Counted from the first letter of the stretch, positions 23,364-35,852 are shown. The stretch: DNA of 64,000 nt from Mytilinidion resinicola (GCF_010093595.1 NW_022985451.1:1143715-1207714); one strand, 5' to 3'. The notes: generated by a model from the sequence alone, not told the origin. Program-made: numbers and translations.

Positions 23364-26300
23364 TCAGAATCCCAACCCCGCTCCCCCTAAAACCTCCAGA
23401 TCGCTCCGCACAACCCACTCCTCCGTCCCCACTTTCCCGCACGCTTCCGCTCTGCGCTGAGAACTGAGCTCGCCCCACCTGCGCAACACACCCCCATCCA
23501 ACACCCCGCGGTTCCCGAACCCCTCGCTCTCGACTTTCCGATACGCGCGCGGATTTAGCCCGCATGGGTGCTCCAGCGTGTTAGTAAGATGCGTAGCGAG
23601 CGCGCTGAGGCGACGGTATGTGCTCTCGGACAAGGGCGTGAGGAGGGAGATGATGCCGGAGGTGGAGGTGTGCAGGATGTGATGCAGAGGCCCAGTGGCG
23701 GTGGGCTCGTCGACGTCCATGGGGGTCGCAGACGAAGTTTGTGGATCTGGGATAGTGGCCATGGAAGGGGAGAGGGAGGAGCGGAGGAGGGTCATGCTGG
23801 TGGGGAAGTGGCCGGTGTGGAAGGTGGATTTGTGGAGGAGGCGTTGGCCGGAGAGGGACTTGGGGTCTGCGAATGTACATGTTAGCGTGGGCGGTTAGAC
23901 GGGGAAGGGGATACGTACGCTCTGGGTCGAATTGCAGCACGTGGATGTTGCAGTCCGCGTCGGCGACCATAATGTGCAGTTGTTTTTCGTGGGGGAGGAA
24001 TTCGGCGGCGAGGACTTCCATGTGCGAGCGGGATTTGCCGAAGTGCAGCATTTTGTAGGGTTCTTCCTATATGGTGGGTTAGTATGTTGTAGCATTTGCG
24101 ACGAGGGGATACGGCTCGGGGAATTTACAGTATAGCCGGTGAACCACAAGCCCTTCACTGCGTCACCCATGAGTAACATCCCGGTACCCGAGAGTTCCTT
24201 GAGAACTGAGACGTAGCACTGCATATCCATGAAAGCGACAGGGAGTAGTGTTCCGTCTTCTTTCAAACCCCGAACCATGCACTTCTGGCCCTGTGCCATG
24301 ATCATGAAGCCTTGGGTCCCGATAGCTGAGATGGCGCTAACAGCTCCTTTCACCTCCTCGCGTACGATCAGCCTTAGTTTGCGGCTTGTCTCGGGGCGCC
24401 CCGGCTGTGGAACTACGGTGATGACCTCGAAGATGTAGATACACCCTTTGGTTGCGAGATCCTCTCCTTGAACGATAGCTGTACCGACGGCGATAAGGGG
24501 TTTCCGCTCGTGCATGGACTCCGAGACTTCTAGGTCCAGTGTCTTTACACAAAGTACTAGTTCGTAAGGGTCGAGTTCGTGACTATATACAGTTAGTCAG
24601 ATCCTTGTTCGGGTTCCGACGGCAAGTAGCCTACCTGTCAATGATAGACCACGTCCCGGGATATAATAGCCTGATGATGCCTTGCTCAACCTGGGGTTTG
24701 AACGTCGTTTCTGGATTGTCGGTAAGCCTCAATGTGTGACTAAGAATATAAGCAAGTGTACCTTCCCGAGCCCATTCATAGTGATAAGAGTCGTCCGGAA
24801 GGCTGAAATCAATCATCCGACCAGTTCCAAGCACATAGACACCTTTCGGGTGGTAGTCTAAAGCATGGATTTCCTCGCCAAGTCGAAGCTTGCGAGCAGC
24901 CCAGCCTAAGTCGCCGTATCGGAATTGATACGGGAGCTGGCACACGCGTAATTCATCCTATCAATGACATTAACCTAATGCAGAAGCTCAATGAACCGAA
25001 GTGCCTTACATCCGCATCTATGAATGCAAAGCCCCGTTCACAAGCTGCAGTATTGAATCGTGTGAGACCCTTTACTGCCTTGCTTCTGAGACCTATGACT
25101 TTAGGAGTACTCGACGCTTCCTTAAATATGAAGCATGGCGATGCCCCGCGTTGGAAGACGGTGCTGTACCCACCAACATTATCTAGTGCTTTCAGAGTGC
25201 TGTTGCTACCGGTGTCTCCTGAGTCTAGATTCGACTCTTCAGAGTATGCTGGGAGGTGCATTTGAGGCATCTTTTGCCACCGAAGATTTGACGTAAAGGG
25301 CGCGGATGCATCTTTTGAAGGGTAGTGGTAGGGTTGGTATATGTTCAAATCGTCGCTGGCAGTTCGAACCTATTGGCTATTAGATCACACGAGTCGCGTC
25401 GGTCTGCTCGATTTACTCACAAATAGATGCGGTGACCTGCAAGTTGTGTCACCCAGATCCGCAACGAGTATCTCCGTGAGTGTTGCTTTCGCGGTTGACC
25501 TCCGAGGCGCATATTCTGCAGTCAAAGTGGGAGGAAGAAACCCAAGACCCTCTGCTACGTAGCTTGGCTTTTCCAGATCGCCCACATCGAAGATCTGAAC
25601 TTTCATTAGCGGCGAGATTTAACAAATGGGTTGATCAGGGTTGAAATATACTTTCAGTCCACCTTCTGCGGTCAACAAAAATGCCAAGGGTTGACTACTA
25701 ACGGACGGAGAGATGTACAGACACCCCGAGAGCCATTTTGTTGATGAAAATAGATTGCTTTCAATCTCCTCAACCTCCCCTTCTTCGTCTGCTTTGAATA
25801 TTTTGACGCTAGAATCATCTCGTAATACTAGCATGTAGGGGTCTGCGAAGCTAGTATTGATGATTCTTAATTCAGCACCGGTCTCTTCATCCTCCATTGG
25901 AATGATCTGGCTTAGGCCGAGTTCCGAATCGTATATTCGGACCTCGCTTGTAAGAATTTGGACAATCTTGGTACCCTTCGCCATGACTCCGACATCTGTT
26001 GTCGAAGCATCTTCTCTCTCGAACTCTCCAGTTGTGATCTCTTCGAGATTCGTGCCATTGACTTTGTACGTGGAACTGTCTTCATTGCCAGTTGTGTTGG
26101 TTTTGCAGACTACTAAGTACTGGTCATACTCGGCGTCGGCAGCAATGTTGGCCTCAGAGTCTTGAGCCCCGGAAGTGATCATGCCCTTGGGTCTTGGTTT
26201 CCGTGCAGAAACCGCCCAGAGCCCACGAGCTGATGATATAGATGTTCGCTTCAGGATTTTCGGTTCCACTTCACGCTTGAGAATGCTTACAGCGCCAGCC

Positions 26301-27946
26301 CTTCCCCTGCCAGTAGAAGCAACGAGTTCTGAGGAGGCGACCTGAGATGCTTTTGTAGCCGGGCGTTCCTTTGCAGGAAATGTGATATCTTTCATCGGAG
26401 CGAGACTAATCATGGAATCATGTATCCTAAATGTGTACGCATCAGGCGCGCTCGTCCCCGTGGGTGATACTACTGATTGTTTGGTAGGACTATTGCTATT
26501 GTCGTAGAGATCGTCGTCAAGGTCATCCAGATCGGCTTCATCAAAAGATGAGTCGCTATTATCAACAAGCATATCTGCGTGCGATCGCTTTCTCGCGAGT
26601 TGAGTTGTTTTGCTTGCCCATCCTAACAGAACAGAATCTCCACTCTCACTGCCAACGAACATCCTGCCACGGCCCAGATTAGTGGCACACGACGCAGCGC
26701 AGGAGACCAATTTACCACCACGCTCCTCGTCAACTAGCCTTACGGTCATTCCAGATACCGAACGCCCATCCAGAGTGAAGGTGAGGATGACGAGGTCTCC
26801 ATTGTTGAGCATAATGAGAACGTCGCCACTGTCTGGGGAGAGCTGTTCTACCGTACATCCTTCGAGCCTAAGAGCCAGATCTGACTGATCGGCCATGGAA
26901 AAGGCAGTGCAAGCTCTTGCAAATTCGTTGACGCCGACTGCATTGGTCTTTCCGGCCTGGTCCACGTGAATGATCTCATTGCCGCCCATAAGTAGAGCTC
27001 CACCGACTGGCAGTGGTAATGGCACCACTCGAGACACGTCATACGGAATTCCTGGCACGGTGAGTAGAGTAGTTGATGCCTTTTGCTCCAAGTCGAGGGT
27101 GAAAACGGTGTAATTGAGAATGTCCTTCCGCTCGGCCAGAAGAGACCCCGCTGGCGCTCTGGACGACGATATGATTCCAAAGGTAGGCTCGCGATATTCG
27201 TGCAAGAAGGCCAGGTGGACCGGGTTGGTCAACGACGGGTCTAGCGCCGTCAAGGGAAGCACAAAAGACGAGGCGTATGGAGTCTGGCTCTTGGCATGTT
27301 CACCGTCACCATTCGTGGTTTTTGTCCTTGCCAATGGTCTGTCAATGGGGCTGTCCAGGTCCGGGTCATAGTCCTCTCCCACGAGGTCATCTCCGACCTG
27401 GCGAAACGGTAGAATGGCAAGATTTCGGACACCAAACTTCAGCGCGGCACACCTGCTGCTGGGATCGGCACTCAAGTAGTTGCAACAATCTTCAAGTTCA
27501 GGCGACCAGGGAGCTGCGCCGAGGTCATGGCCTTCGTAGTAATGTATTGAGATTGTATTCAAATTGTGATATTCTGGGTCCCATTCCACCAAGCTGAGTT
27601 TGGCGTCTCGAAATGCGAGTAACAGCGCTTCTCCACCTGATTTTGTGTCGAGAATCTTCACGCGCGCCAAAGAGATGACCGTCCCCGACAAAGGATATTC
27701 TCCCACCAGCACTAGCTTCGAGGTGTGCTCCGTCCGCTGTATAGCCAAGTCTTCGGCGTCGGCGTCTAGATTTGCTGCATCGTCTTTGGATGCCGATGCG
27801 ACCTCCGTAATGGTGGATTTGAGCTCGAAGATTTGGAGAAGTGAAGCTTTCGCGACCACGAGATTGTTCGATTTCGAGGAGAGGAAGGGGAGAGAGACTG
27901 CGTGGGTCACGGCGGTGGGAGGGGTGAGCTCAGTGTAGCACTGCAT
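23364..27946 (-). CDS. CFT1: Cft1/CPSF160, cleavage and polyadenylation factor scaffold
   Basis: Large beta-propeller scaffold of the nuclear cleavage and polyadenylation factor. Seven exons on the minus strand: 25652-27946, 25421-25594, 25010-25369, 24635-24957, 24129-24582, 23919-24066 and 23364-23866, giving 1418 aa, the expected size. The six introns are 51-61 nt with canonical borders. The start [17 protein letters not shown] is typical. The MMS1_N-type N-terminal half contains a low-complexity acidic insert ([17 protein letters not shown]). The C-terminal CPSF_A domain shows [56 protein letters not shown] and the terminal [16 protein letters not shown]. Every exon phase closes. The start codon lies 382 bp from the divergent LMBD1-like gene. 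Confidence 0.97.
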
Positions 27947-28050
27947 GGTAGGTTATTGGAGGCACGGGCTGGGACCCGGGCATGCTTCGTGGGGCGGGCA
28001 ATGGAAGTTGGAGTTGGTGATAGCGGTCGTGGTGTTGAGGCTCTCCAGCA

Positions 28051-28082
28051 AAGCGCGCCTCTAGCCAAGCGCGCCTCTAGCC
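28051..28082. repeat. Two perfect 16-bp tandem copies in a divergent promoter
   Basis: The unit AAGCGCGCCTCTAGCC occurs at 28051-28066 and 28067-28082, with five bases of a third copy following and an isolated CGCGCCTCTAG at 28152-28162. The repeats lie in the 381-bp region between the start codons of CFT1 and the LMBD1-like gene, so they could be regulatory or simple slippage. Confidence 0.8.
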
Positions 28083-28327
28083 AAGCGAATAAGTGGGCCC
28101 GCGCTCACGTACCACCGTCGTCATCAAACAGCTTGAACGGTGCAGCCATCCCGCGCCTCTAGCTCCGGCCAACTTCCACCCCAAGTGCTTCTGCCTCGCC
28201 ATTGACAAGACACGAGAGTTTCCTCCGATCTGTGTATCTGCGAATTGCTCGGTTCGTCCTCCGGACTCTGGACCCATCTAAAGCTTCACGGGTCTCCTGA
28301 CAACAACAAACAGCAACGCCCCTCAAG

Positions 28328-30211
28328 ATGGCACTCATCCAGACCAGCTTGATCTGGGTCACATACGCCGTCGCCATAGTCATCCTCCTCGCCATTGCCG
28401 CTATCTTCGTCTACCTCTATCAAACCCCGCGAGACCGCGCCGCCTCGGTCACTACCGTATGCATCTTCACAACGAGCGCTCTGCTGGCTACGGTGCTGTT
28501 GACGCCTGTTGATATTGCCCTCGTTTCATCGACATCATCCTCCAGAGACGGCCGCAAGAAGGACTGGGCCACTCCAGACCGCGTCGACAATATTGTGCAT
28601 ACCTTGCAGATTGTATACTACACCCTATACTCGCTGGATGCCCTTCTCTGTTTGCTCGTCGTGCCCTTCACCTACTTCTGGTACGAAGAATACGATGAAG
28701 ATGCGACTGCCGACGGAACGCAGACTGTCGGTAGCAGACTCTGGGGTGCCTTCAAGTACACCATTGCCTTCATTGTATTGGTTGTGATTCTCTTCCTCGT
28801 TGGCTTCTTTGTACCCTTCGCGAAGAAAGCCAAGCAGGACAAGCACCTCGATCTAGACTTCTTCAAGCATCTTCTAGATCAAAACCGTGAGTATCTACCC
28901 CCAATAGACCCCTGCTACAACTCAGGCTAACATCCGCCTAGATGGAGAACGAGCTCTGACCTTCGCCCTCGGACTGCTCATTACTATTGGAACCATCATC
29001 TACGTAATCTACACAGCCGCAGGCCTCGCTCTACTCCCTGTTACCCTCATCAAATCAGCGCCTTCGATCTCCACACCCTCGCTTGCCGCAAACACTGCTT
29101 CTCAGCTCGAACAGAACCGCGAACGGCAGCGGCAGCTTGAAGGCCGGAATGAAGGCCGCGAAGATGGTCTAGACGCAAGAGACAGACGCGAACTTGAATC
29201 TCTGGTTCGCGAAGAACGCACTCTCATCCGACGGGAACGCCTTGCCGCTGAATCCAGCGGAGAGGATCGCAACTGGCTCGTAAAGAGCTGGATCAAGATC
29301 GAAGCCGTATTCCGTCCGCTGAAGCTTATCGGCGGCCTTCTACTCATGATTATTGCTCTATTCATTTTCACCAGTATGCTCATCACCGGGATTGACAAGG
29401 CCAAGAACTCTGTCTGTAAAGTTGGTTGTGGATACATTCTCGGCCATATCAACATCTTCCAGCCCATTAATTGGATCTTCGTCAAGTCTTCTAAAGTTTT
29501 CCCCATTGATTACATACTGTTTCTTCTTCTCGTTCTTTTCTTCTTCTCCGCTTCGGTCGTCGGGATCGCTACGGTTGGAATCAGATTCCTCTGGATCGTC
29601 CTCTTCAAGATCCGTAAGGGGCACACTTCCCCGCAAGCGCTCCTCATGGCCACCGTCATGCTCACCCTCATTGTCCTCGCAATCAACTACTCTGTTGTCA
29701 TGATGGTAGCACCGCAATACGCAACTTTTGGCCCCCAAACCTACTGCGACCGCGCCTCCCGTCATCCGGGTGAGCAGCCCGACTGCTCCAACCACCACAA
29801 CGCCATCAAGCACTGCACCGAGCTCGCCGACAACCCAGTCGCCAAGGACGTGTGCACGCCTAGTGTTGTTAGCACGTTTATCAACCGTGTGACTATCAAC
29901 TTCCCCGTATTTGGGGTTATCAATTTCTGGGCGCAATTCGCGTTCCTCGGTAAGATATTCCTACAAGTCCGCTCGAGATCACTGTCTAATTGACCACAGG
30001 TATTTACCTCATTGTCTTCATCGCAACCCTCTTCCGCACTCCGCATCTGGACACTGAACAGCTCGACGCCGATCTCGAGGAGGAAGAAGAGGAGGGACTT
30101 CTGGCTAGTACTGGTCGTCGTTTCAACGCTACTTGGCAAGATATTACCGGCCGCGCGAAGAAAAACTATGGCACCACGAATAGTGCAGATGGTGAGCACA
30201 GTGATGCTTGA
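28328..30211 (+). CDS. LMBD1-like lysosomal cobalamin transporter family protein
   Basis: Polytopic LMBR1/LMBD1-family protein, in animals needed to export cobalamin from lysosomes; the fungal role is less clear and probably vacuolar. Exons 28328-28886, 28942-29949 and 30000-30211 (introns 55 and 50 nt) give 592 aa. About nine hydrophobic segments are visible, starting with [20 protein letters not shown] at the N terminus, then groups near residues 40-60, 95-115, 140-165, 195-220, 325-345, 380-410, 435-455 and around the last splice junction. A long Arg/Glu-rich cytosolic loop (about 240-300) lies in the middle and an acidic tail ([10 protein letters not shown]) at the end. The family-typical YQTPRDR after the first segment is present. 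Confidence 0.93.
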
Positions 30212-31065
30212 TCGCGAGCGCTGGCGATGAGGCTGCAAATTGTATATGAGTGGGTTTTGGGGGTGGATATCGGGTCTGAGGAAGTGTGGGTAATGGATGG
30301 ATGCAAGGTTACAGGCTGTATAACATGATACCACAAGGGCATGGCGTTTTTGGCGGAGTGTAAAAAAGTCGGCGAATATAGCGGAACTTCCAAATTGTTA
30401 GTGCCATTGATGCGCTTCGAGTGAATTGGTGGTACCCCGTGATTTGACATCTTCGAAAGCGAGGATGACCAGACATTGAAGCTTGCTTGAAGTGGCGTTA
30501 CGGACCCAGATTTTGCCTTGCGACTCTCCATTGAACGTCGTCGCGCTGTCACCCTTGTCCAAGTCACTGAAGTCTATGGAAATGTCTCCGTCAAACCCCA
30601 CACATCTTCCCCTACAGTAAAAGGGAATATCATGGTCTGACGCGAAAGAAAGAAGCGCTTCTTCACATTACTGGACTGTGTTTCAGTTCAGGAGCGGTGA
30701 AGAAGCCTGTCTAGAAAGTCGCTGGAAGTGTCTCGCAAGCAGTACACCAGCGAATGGCCCTGATTGGCTAGCACTCCGCAAATACTAAAGCGGTCTAGCC
30801 GCAGAATGCCGCATAACATTTGACAGTCAACAGTTCGTGATCTTCTCCACGCTCTTGACTCCACTGCCTCCAAACTCAAACGCCTTTTCGCGCGTAGCCT
30901 TCTTACTCCCCCAGATATCTCGCTTTTGCTCTTCCAGTTACAGCCCCGCAGTTTCACCGCGGAATCGCGCTGTCGCCTCTCGGGCAAAAGTTGCCCCTCC
31001 ATCAACAAGCCCAAAACACACGGCGCGAAGCGGAGCACACGAGCTCGCACCACACAGCTACAGAC
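30212..31065. other. Spacer between LMBD1-like gene and CKS1
   Basis: About 850 bp. A minus-strand frame at about 30398-30660 has protein-like composition (GFDGDISIDFSDLDKGD) but no ATG and no clear upstream exon, so it was not called. The right part is CKS1 promoter and 5' UTR. Confidence 0.4.
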
Positions 31066-31621
31066 ATGACATCGATGGACATAGACTTCACACGGCGCAA
31101 CAAGAAGCCGCGACCACTGTCGGAAGCGGAAAAGGAGAAGCTGGACGAGTTTATTGAGGCCATCCACTACTCTGCACGGTATGTTGGCGGATGGTGACAC
31201 AGCATGTGAACGAGCACGGCTAACAGTAACGCGTATAGATATTCCGACCCCGAATACGAGTACCGACACGTTCAGCTGCCCAAGCAGATGCTCAAGGCTA
31301 TACCTAAGGACTATTTCGATGGCCAACGGGGGACCCTGAAACTGCTGTGGGAGGAGGAATGGAGAGCCCTAGGCATCACCCAGGTACATATCACCACCCT
31401 GGCACGCAGGATATAATGGATCTGACTCAATGGAACAGAGTCTAGGCTGGGAGCACTATGAGGTCCATGAACCGGAGCCTCACATATTATTGTTCAAGTA
31501 CGTTTGCATCCCAATCCTTCCATACCCCTCAACCCTCCCGATACCCGCCGCGAATACGAATTCAAGGCACTAACAATATCCCAGACGGCCGATTAACTAC
31601 CAACCCCCACTGCAACACTGA
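31066..31621 (+). CDS. CKS1: Cks1, cyclin-dependent kinase regulatory subunit
   Basis: Small phosphate-binding adaptor of Cdc28/Cdk1 for cell-cycle progression. Four short exons, 31066-31178, 31239-31383, 31439-31497 and 31585-31621, give 117 aa, all phases closing. The CKS core is complete: [20 protein letters not shown], the phosphate pocket Arg/Lys and Trp residues in [34 protein letters not shown], including the HxPEPH hinge, and a C-terminal NYQPP. The final exon codes only 12 residues after the split Lys codon. A second ATG 9 nt downstream (MDIDF) is an alternative start. Confidence 0.97.
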
Positions 31622-32380
31622 TACCGCCCTTTCCTCTCATCCGCCCTCGGGGCGCCCACCCACCTCCCAAACCCACTCAGCCACAACGCGCCCGGCTCAC
31701 GGCGCGCATGATACCTAGCGGCGCCCACAAAATTGCTACAACAGACGGCTATGTCATGCTAGATGCCCTTTCCAAGGTCTCTTTTCTCCATTACTTTGAG
31801 CGGATCGACATTCGAGCGGGACGGGGTTCACACGAGGTTTAGAAACGGGAATGTTCGTGTCTTCTTCACACGATGGCGTGCCTGGATGATTACACACGGC
31901 GAGATGTTCTTTTAGCAGGCGGGGCGTACAAGATGTGGGTCTTTCTCTGCTCTGTTACTTTCGAGTCACGTGAAATCTGGCGAAGGGCATCGGGCCGGGC
32001 TGGACTGGACTGGACCGGTAGGGAAGATGGCTAGGTGCGGTTCTTGTATATACCTGCAATCAACAGGATGTTTGCATGAGGACGGTGCGTGCTCTTTGGG
32101 GGAGGTGAGTCGTGTGATATGGCGATCTGGTGAGTGTTTCTAAAGATATCGAGCTTTCGCAACACAAATTCGTCCCCAGAAGTGTTCCCAACCAGCCCCA
32201 AAAGGGAGTTCTGTGTTTCTTTCATCTCAACTCGAAGCATATAGGATACTTCACCTCACTTTTGACCTCATCCTGTGGCGTCATTAGCACGTGGCACGTC
32301 GGATAGATCTTAAACTCCAGCCTTTCCACCTCACAACCTCCGCCACAACACCACACCTTCAACATCAACGACTAGTGGAG
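31622..32380. other. Spacer, CKS1 to F-box cluster
   Basis: About 760 bp. No gene supported. The last 40 bp (CACAACACCACACCTTCAAC and onward) resemble the sequence just before the other two F-box copies, evidence that duplication included the 5' UTR. Confidence 0.5.
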
Positions 32381-33247
32381 ATGGCGCCACACTCGCCCTC
32401 TCCATCACGTCTAGCCCTACTAATAACTGTACTCAGCGGCTCGCCGCCCATCAGCTAAGGTGCAAGATACGAACGCGGCCTCGCGGTGTCTCTCCACCGT
32501 CGAGTTGCTCGAGACCGTTCTACTAAAGCTGCGTATGCTCGATATTGTCCGCTGCCAGATGGTTTGCCGCCAGTGGAGGGATGTTATCAACAGCTCTCTT
32601 CACCTTCAGCGTGCTATGTTGATGGCACCGCCGGTGTCTGGGCCGCTCGATGTTCGCCATCTTCTCGAAGAATATCGAAAGAAACATCTTACGGATATCT
32701 CTTATATAGCTATAATCTAGGACGAATGCTCTCCGGCAGAGGAATTCGATACGAAGATACCTGCCATGTCGTACAATCAGCCTGAGCATCCAATCTATCT
32801 CAAAATCAATCCACTGGCGAATAGAGCTACCGCTCCTACATTGACCACTCCAGGCATATCAGGCCTTGTCTATTCTACGACTACCTTTGTACGATAAGGT
32901 CTCAGTACCATACGCACAAGATGCTGCCTGCGAAGACCGGCACCTCCAGCGTCGAGTTTATTTCCAAGGGTCCATCCGGTAGGCACGACTTTTCGCTCGC
33001 TCTCTATCCTGGAAGATGCAAACAACCGGAGCAGTCGTGGATGAACATGTTTCTCACGTACCCTCCGTTCCCAAAGATCAAGTTGTCAGTGCCGGGATAT
33101 ACTAGCTGGGGAAAAGAAAAGCTGATTTCCGTCACTATCCATAATCACACTGGCATCACGATCGGAGATGTCGTCAGGGTTACCAACAGAAAGATGACAT
33201 GGCGGGAACATCTAGAGGGAATCGAATGCTTCGGAGTGTTTACGTGA
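32381..33247 (+). pseudogene. F-box paralogue A, broken
   Basis: F-box proteins recruit substrates to SCF ubiquitin ligases. The F-box reads AASRCLSTVELLETVLLKL, MLDIVRCQMVCRQWRDVI and ends LHLQRAML. ATG at 32381 starts MAPHSPSPS; to reach the F-box frame a 28-nt gap (32409-32436) with GT, CTAATAAC and CAG must be removed. After LTDISYIAII the frame meets TAG at 32718-32720, continues as DECSPAEEFDTKIPAM and IYLKINPLANR, meets TAA near 32898, and the C-terminal block (SSVEFISKGPSGRHDFSLAL, YPGRCKQPEQSWMNMF, IGDVVRVTNRKM) lies in a different frame up to 33247. Two stops and a frameshift make it a pseudogene unless extra introns are hidden. Confidence 0.7.
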
Positions 33248-33676
33248 GGGGTAGAGCTCGCAGGGACAGGTTATGTTTAGTGCTTCCTCGAGACTGAAGA
33301 GTTGCTGAGAGGGTCGCTCATAACGGCGGGCATACTAACACCTTCGAATCCTACATTCCGTTGCTTGGGGTGGGATAATCACGTATCTGGTTGGTCAAAA
33401 GTATCTTGACAGCGGTTTATGCCACTCCGATTCCTTCAATACAAGAGGACTTCTACCTTGTCACTTCAAACAAACCCTTCAAAAACATTCACCGCTTGTT
33501 GAGGTGCGCGTGACAGTGACTTAATGCTGACGTAAGAACTTTTCGAGAGCTGATAGTGTCAGTAACCCTTCTGTAATTCCTTGGCCAGATCTCTTGCTTA
33601 CAGTCGCAGAGCCTTCACAGTCCCCACTACATCACTGCACAACCACAGCCACACAGTCAACTAAGTACTAGGCGTC
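33248..33676. other. Spacer between F-box copies A and B
   Basis: About 430 bp, AT-moderate, no coding signal. The final 60 bp again contain a CACAACCACAGCCACAC leader resembling those of copies A and C. Confidence 0.45.
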
Positions 33677-34674
33677 ATGGCACCATACGCTCCCCCCAGA
33701 TGTAACTATCATTCCCCGTCGCCTCTTATCCCGCTAACCTCGACGTATCAGACACGCCAGTCGAGAAAGCCCGACAGGTCAACCGTATAGACCCGAGCAC
33801 CATCAACATCCGCCTGCCCTCGTTGCAACAATGGTCCGCAGCCCAACGGCGCAGCGCCAGACTCTTAGCTTGGGTCTCTCGCCCACCTCTGCCTCGCTAT
33901 CTCCCCAAGCCGCGATCCCATCCCCCTCAGCTCCCACCAAACACACCCCAGCCTCATCGCGCTCTCGCTGTCGTCGAGCTGCTGGAGGGCGTGCTGCAAC
34001 ACCTCCCCATCCGCGACATCCTCACCTGCCAACGCGTCTGCCACTAATGAAACGACGTCATCTCCGCCTCGTCTAACCTCCAACGCATCCTCTACCTCTC
34101 CCCACCCCCCTTCGGCCCCCTCGACATCGACAAAGCCATGGACGTCCTCTACACCACTAGCAGCATGGCCTCAGGCATCATCATTAAGGAATTCAACCGC
34201 CCTCACTGCATCAATCTAGCAATCAACCCCGAGCTGGACGCGCGCGACCGGACCCGCACCAGCAAGCCTCACTCCGGAGACATGATCCTCAGTTGCCCAG
34301 ACCGGATTGTGGGAATTTTCCCGATCCGCTACGTGTCGAGGTGCTCGCGACGTCAGCTCTTGCCGCCCAACAAAACCACTGGCGTCGTCCTCGACAGCGG
34401 ATTCCTCTCCCTCTTTAGCTTTTCAAAGGGGCCGGTGAAGTTGTATTATTATCCTGAGAGATGTAGGGAGTAGGGGCAGAGTTGGAGGGGGGTGTTTCTC
34501 ACAAGTCCGCCGACTGTGAGTGTGGAGTTGACGCTGCCGGGGTATAAGCGGAATTTGGTGGTGCCGGTGAGGAACGAGGCGGGGGTTAGGGCGGGGGATG
34601 TGGTCAAGGCGGTTGAGGAGCGGTGGGGGGAGTGGGTGGCATATGACGGGATGGAGTGTGAGTTGAGGTTTTGA
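33677..34674 (+). pseudogene. F-box paralogue B with three in-frame stops
   Basis: Exon 1 33677-33701 (MAPYAPPR), a canonical 50-nt intron with GCTAAC branch site, then one continuous frame to the TGA ending at 34674. The F-box is HRALAVVELLEGVLQHLPIRDILTCQRVCH, followed directly by TAA (34045-34047) and TGA (34048-34050), then NDVISASSNLQRILYL in the same frame. Paralogues A and C have QW or LW at exactly these positions. A third stop, TAG at 34471-34473, interrupts YYPERCRE/GQSWRGVFLTSPP, another block shared with A and C. The C-terminal block GVRAGDVVKAVEERWGEW is intact. Only stop codons break this copy; there is no frameshift. Confidence 0.75.
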
Positions 34675-35852
34675 GGAGGAGAGGGGTTTGCTGGGTTTTT
34701 GAAAGTTGAGATGGGTGTTGGGTGCGGTGGATTATTTCGGCTAGTGGCGCGCGTGTATGGTGTGCCGGGGGGTGTCACTGATTGAACAAGGACGAGTAGC
34801 TTCAAGACGTTGCGGTTAGTATGGGTAAAGTCTCCTGCCACGGAGTGCGGCACTAGGCTTCTTCTAGATTTATATAAGGGGCGTCAGAGTGGTGTTATAG
34901 TAGACCGGAAATAGTGCTTGTTGTGGTGTAGAGGGGCCATTGAGTTGGGAAGTGTATTATTTGGCAACTTCTACGTAGGTAGCAAAGAAGCGTTAGAGTA
35001 TTGTATATTCCCTTATATTCATAAACTGTTCAATGACCCTTGGAAATCCCATGTCTTGAATACAGCCTTTTCTCTACCATTTAGGAATTTCCCTGCTACT
35101 CAATATTCTTTTAAGATTGCGGCACATTTGTGCTCTTTTACAATACAGGATACAGTACTAAGACACAAGTCTGGACATGTCGACTCCTAATCTCTTCTAG
35201 AAGTATCATGATGTGCTGAAGCACCACAAACAGCGGCCAAGTAGGTCGACTGAAGCGCACGAGACCTCTCTGATTCAAGCTCTCAAGGCCTCCAAATATC
35301 ATCGGAAGTTGTGTAATCTGCTGAAGTAACTCAAACGATGGTGAGCGAGTGTTCGCAAGCTTTGGCAATGCTCTCTAGTATAACAAGCTCGTGCACACGT
35401 ATAGCACTGGCTAAGTTTGACTCTTGACCACCTAACAACGCTGTCAGGGGTAGCCCAGCTGATAGGCAGCCGGTGCGGTAAAAGGTAGCGTAGTTTTCAC
35501 GCCGTCAAACTTGACATCATGCGGGAAGTTTTGAAACCTTGTTGGGATACCCCAAACAGTGGCAGACAGGTGTGCATAGGCTTGTGGCGAGAACTATGAT
35601 AGTCATTCGTACCTTCATAGTAAGATGTAAGATCCCATCCTCAGCCTCAGCAATAGTCGTCCTACCATATCGTATGGGAGCTCAGCAAGGGGTTGGGGGG
35701 GCTACAAAGCTGAGCGACTCCTCAAGTGAATGAGTCTAGTTGGGTTATACCTAGCTCACCTGATCTATAAAACAACTACCAACCGCTGGCAACCTACACC
35801 TTCGTCTCTCTATCGACACACACCACAACACCACAACCTACAACATCAAGGA
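34675..35852. other. Spacer between F-box copies B and C
   Basis: About 1.2 kb, AT-rich in its middle (34900-35400). No supported gene. A CACCACAACACCACAACC leader precedes copy C. Confidence 0.45.

Noticed and set aside
30398..30660. Minus-strand frame with GFDGDISIDFSDLDKGD
   Set aside because: Protein-like composition but no ATG and no convincing upstream exon, and it lies in a spacer between two well-supported genes.
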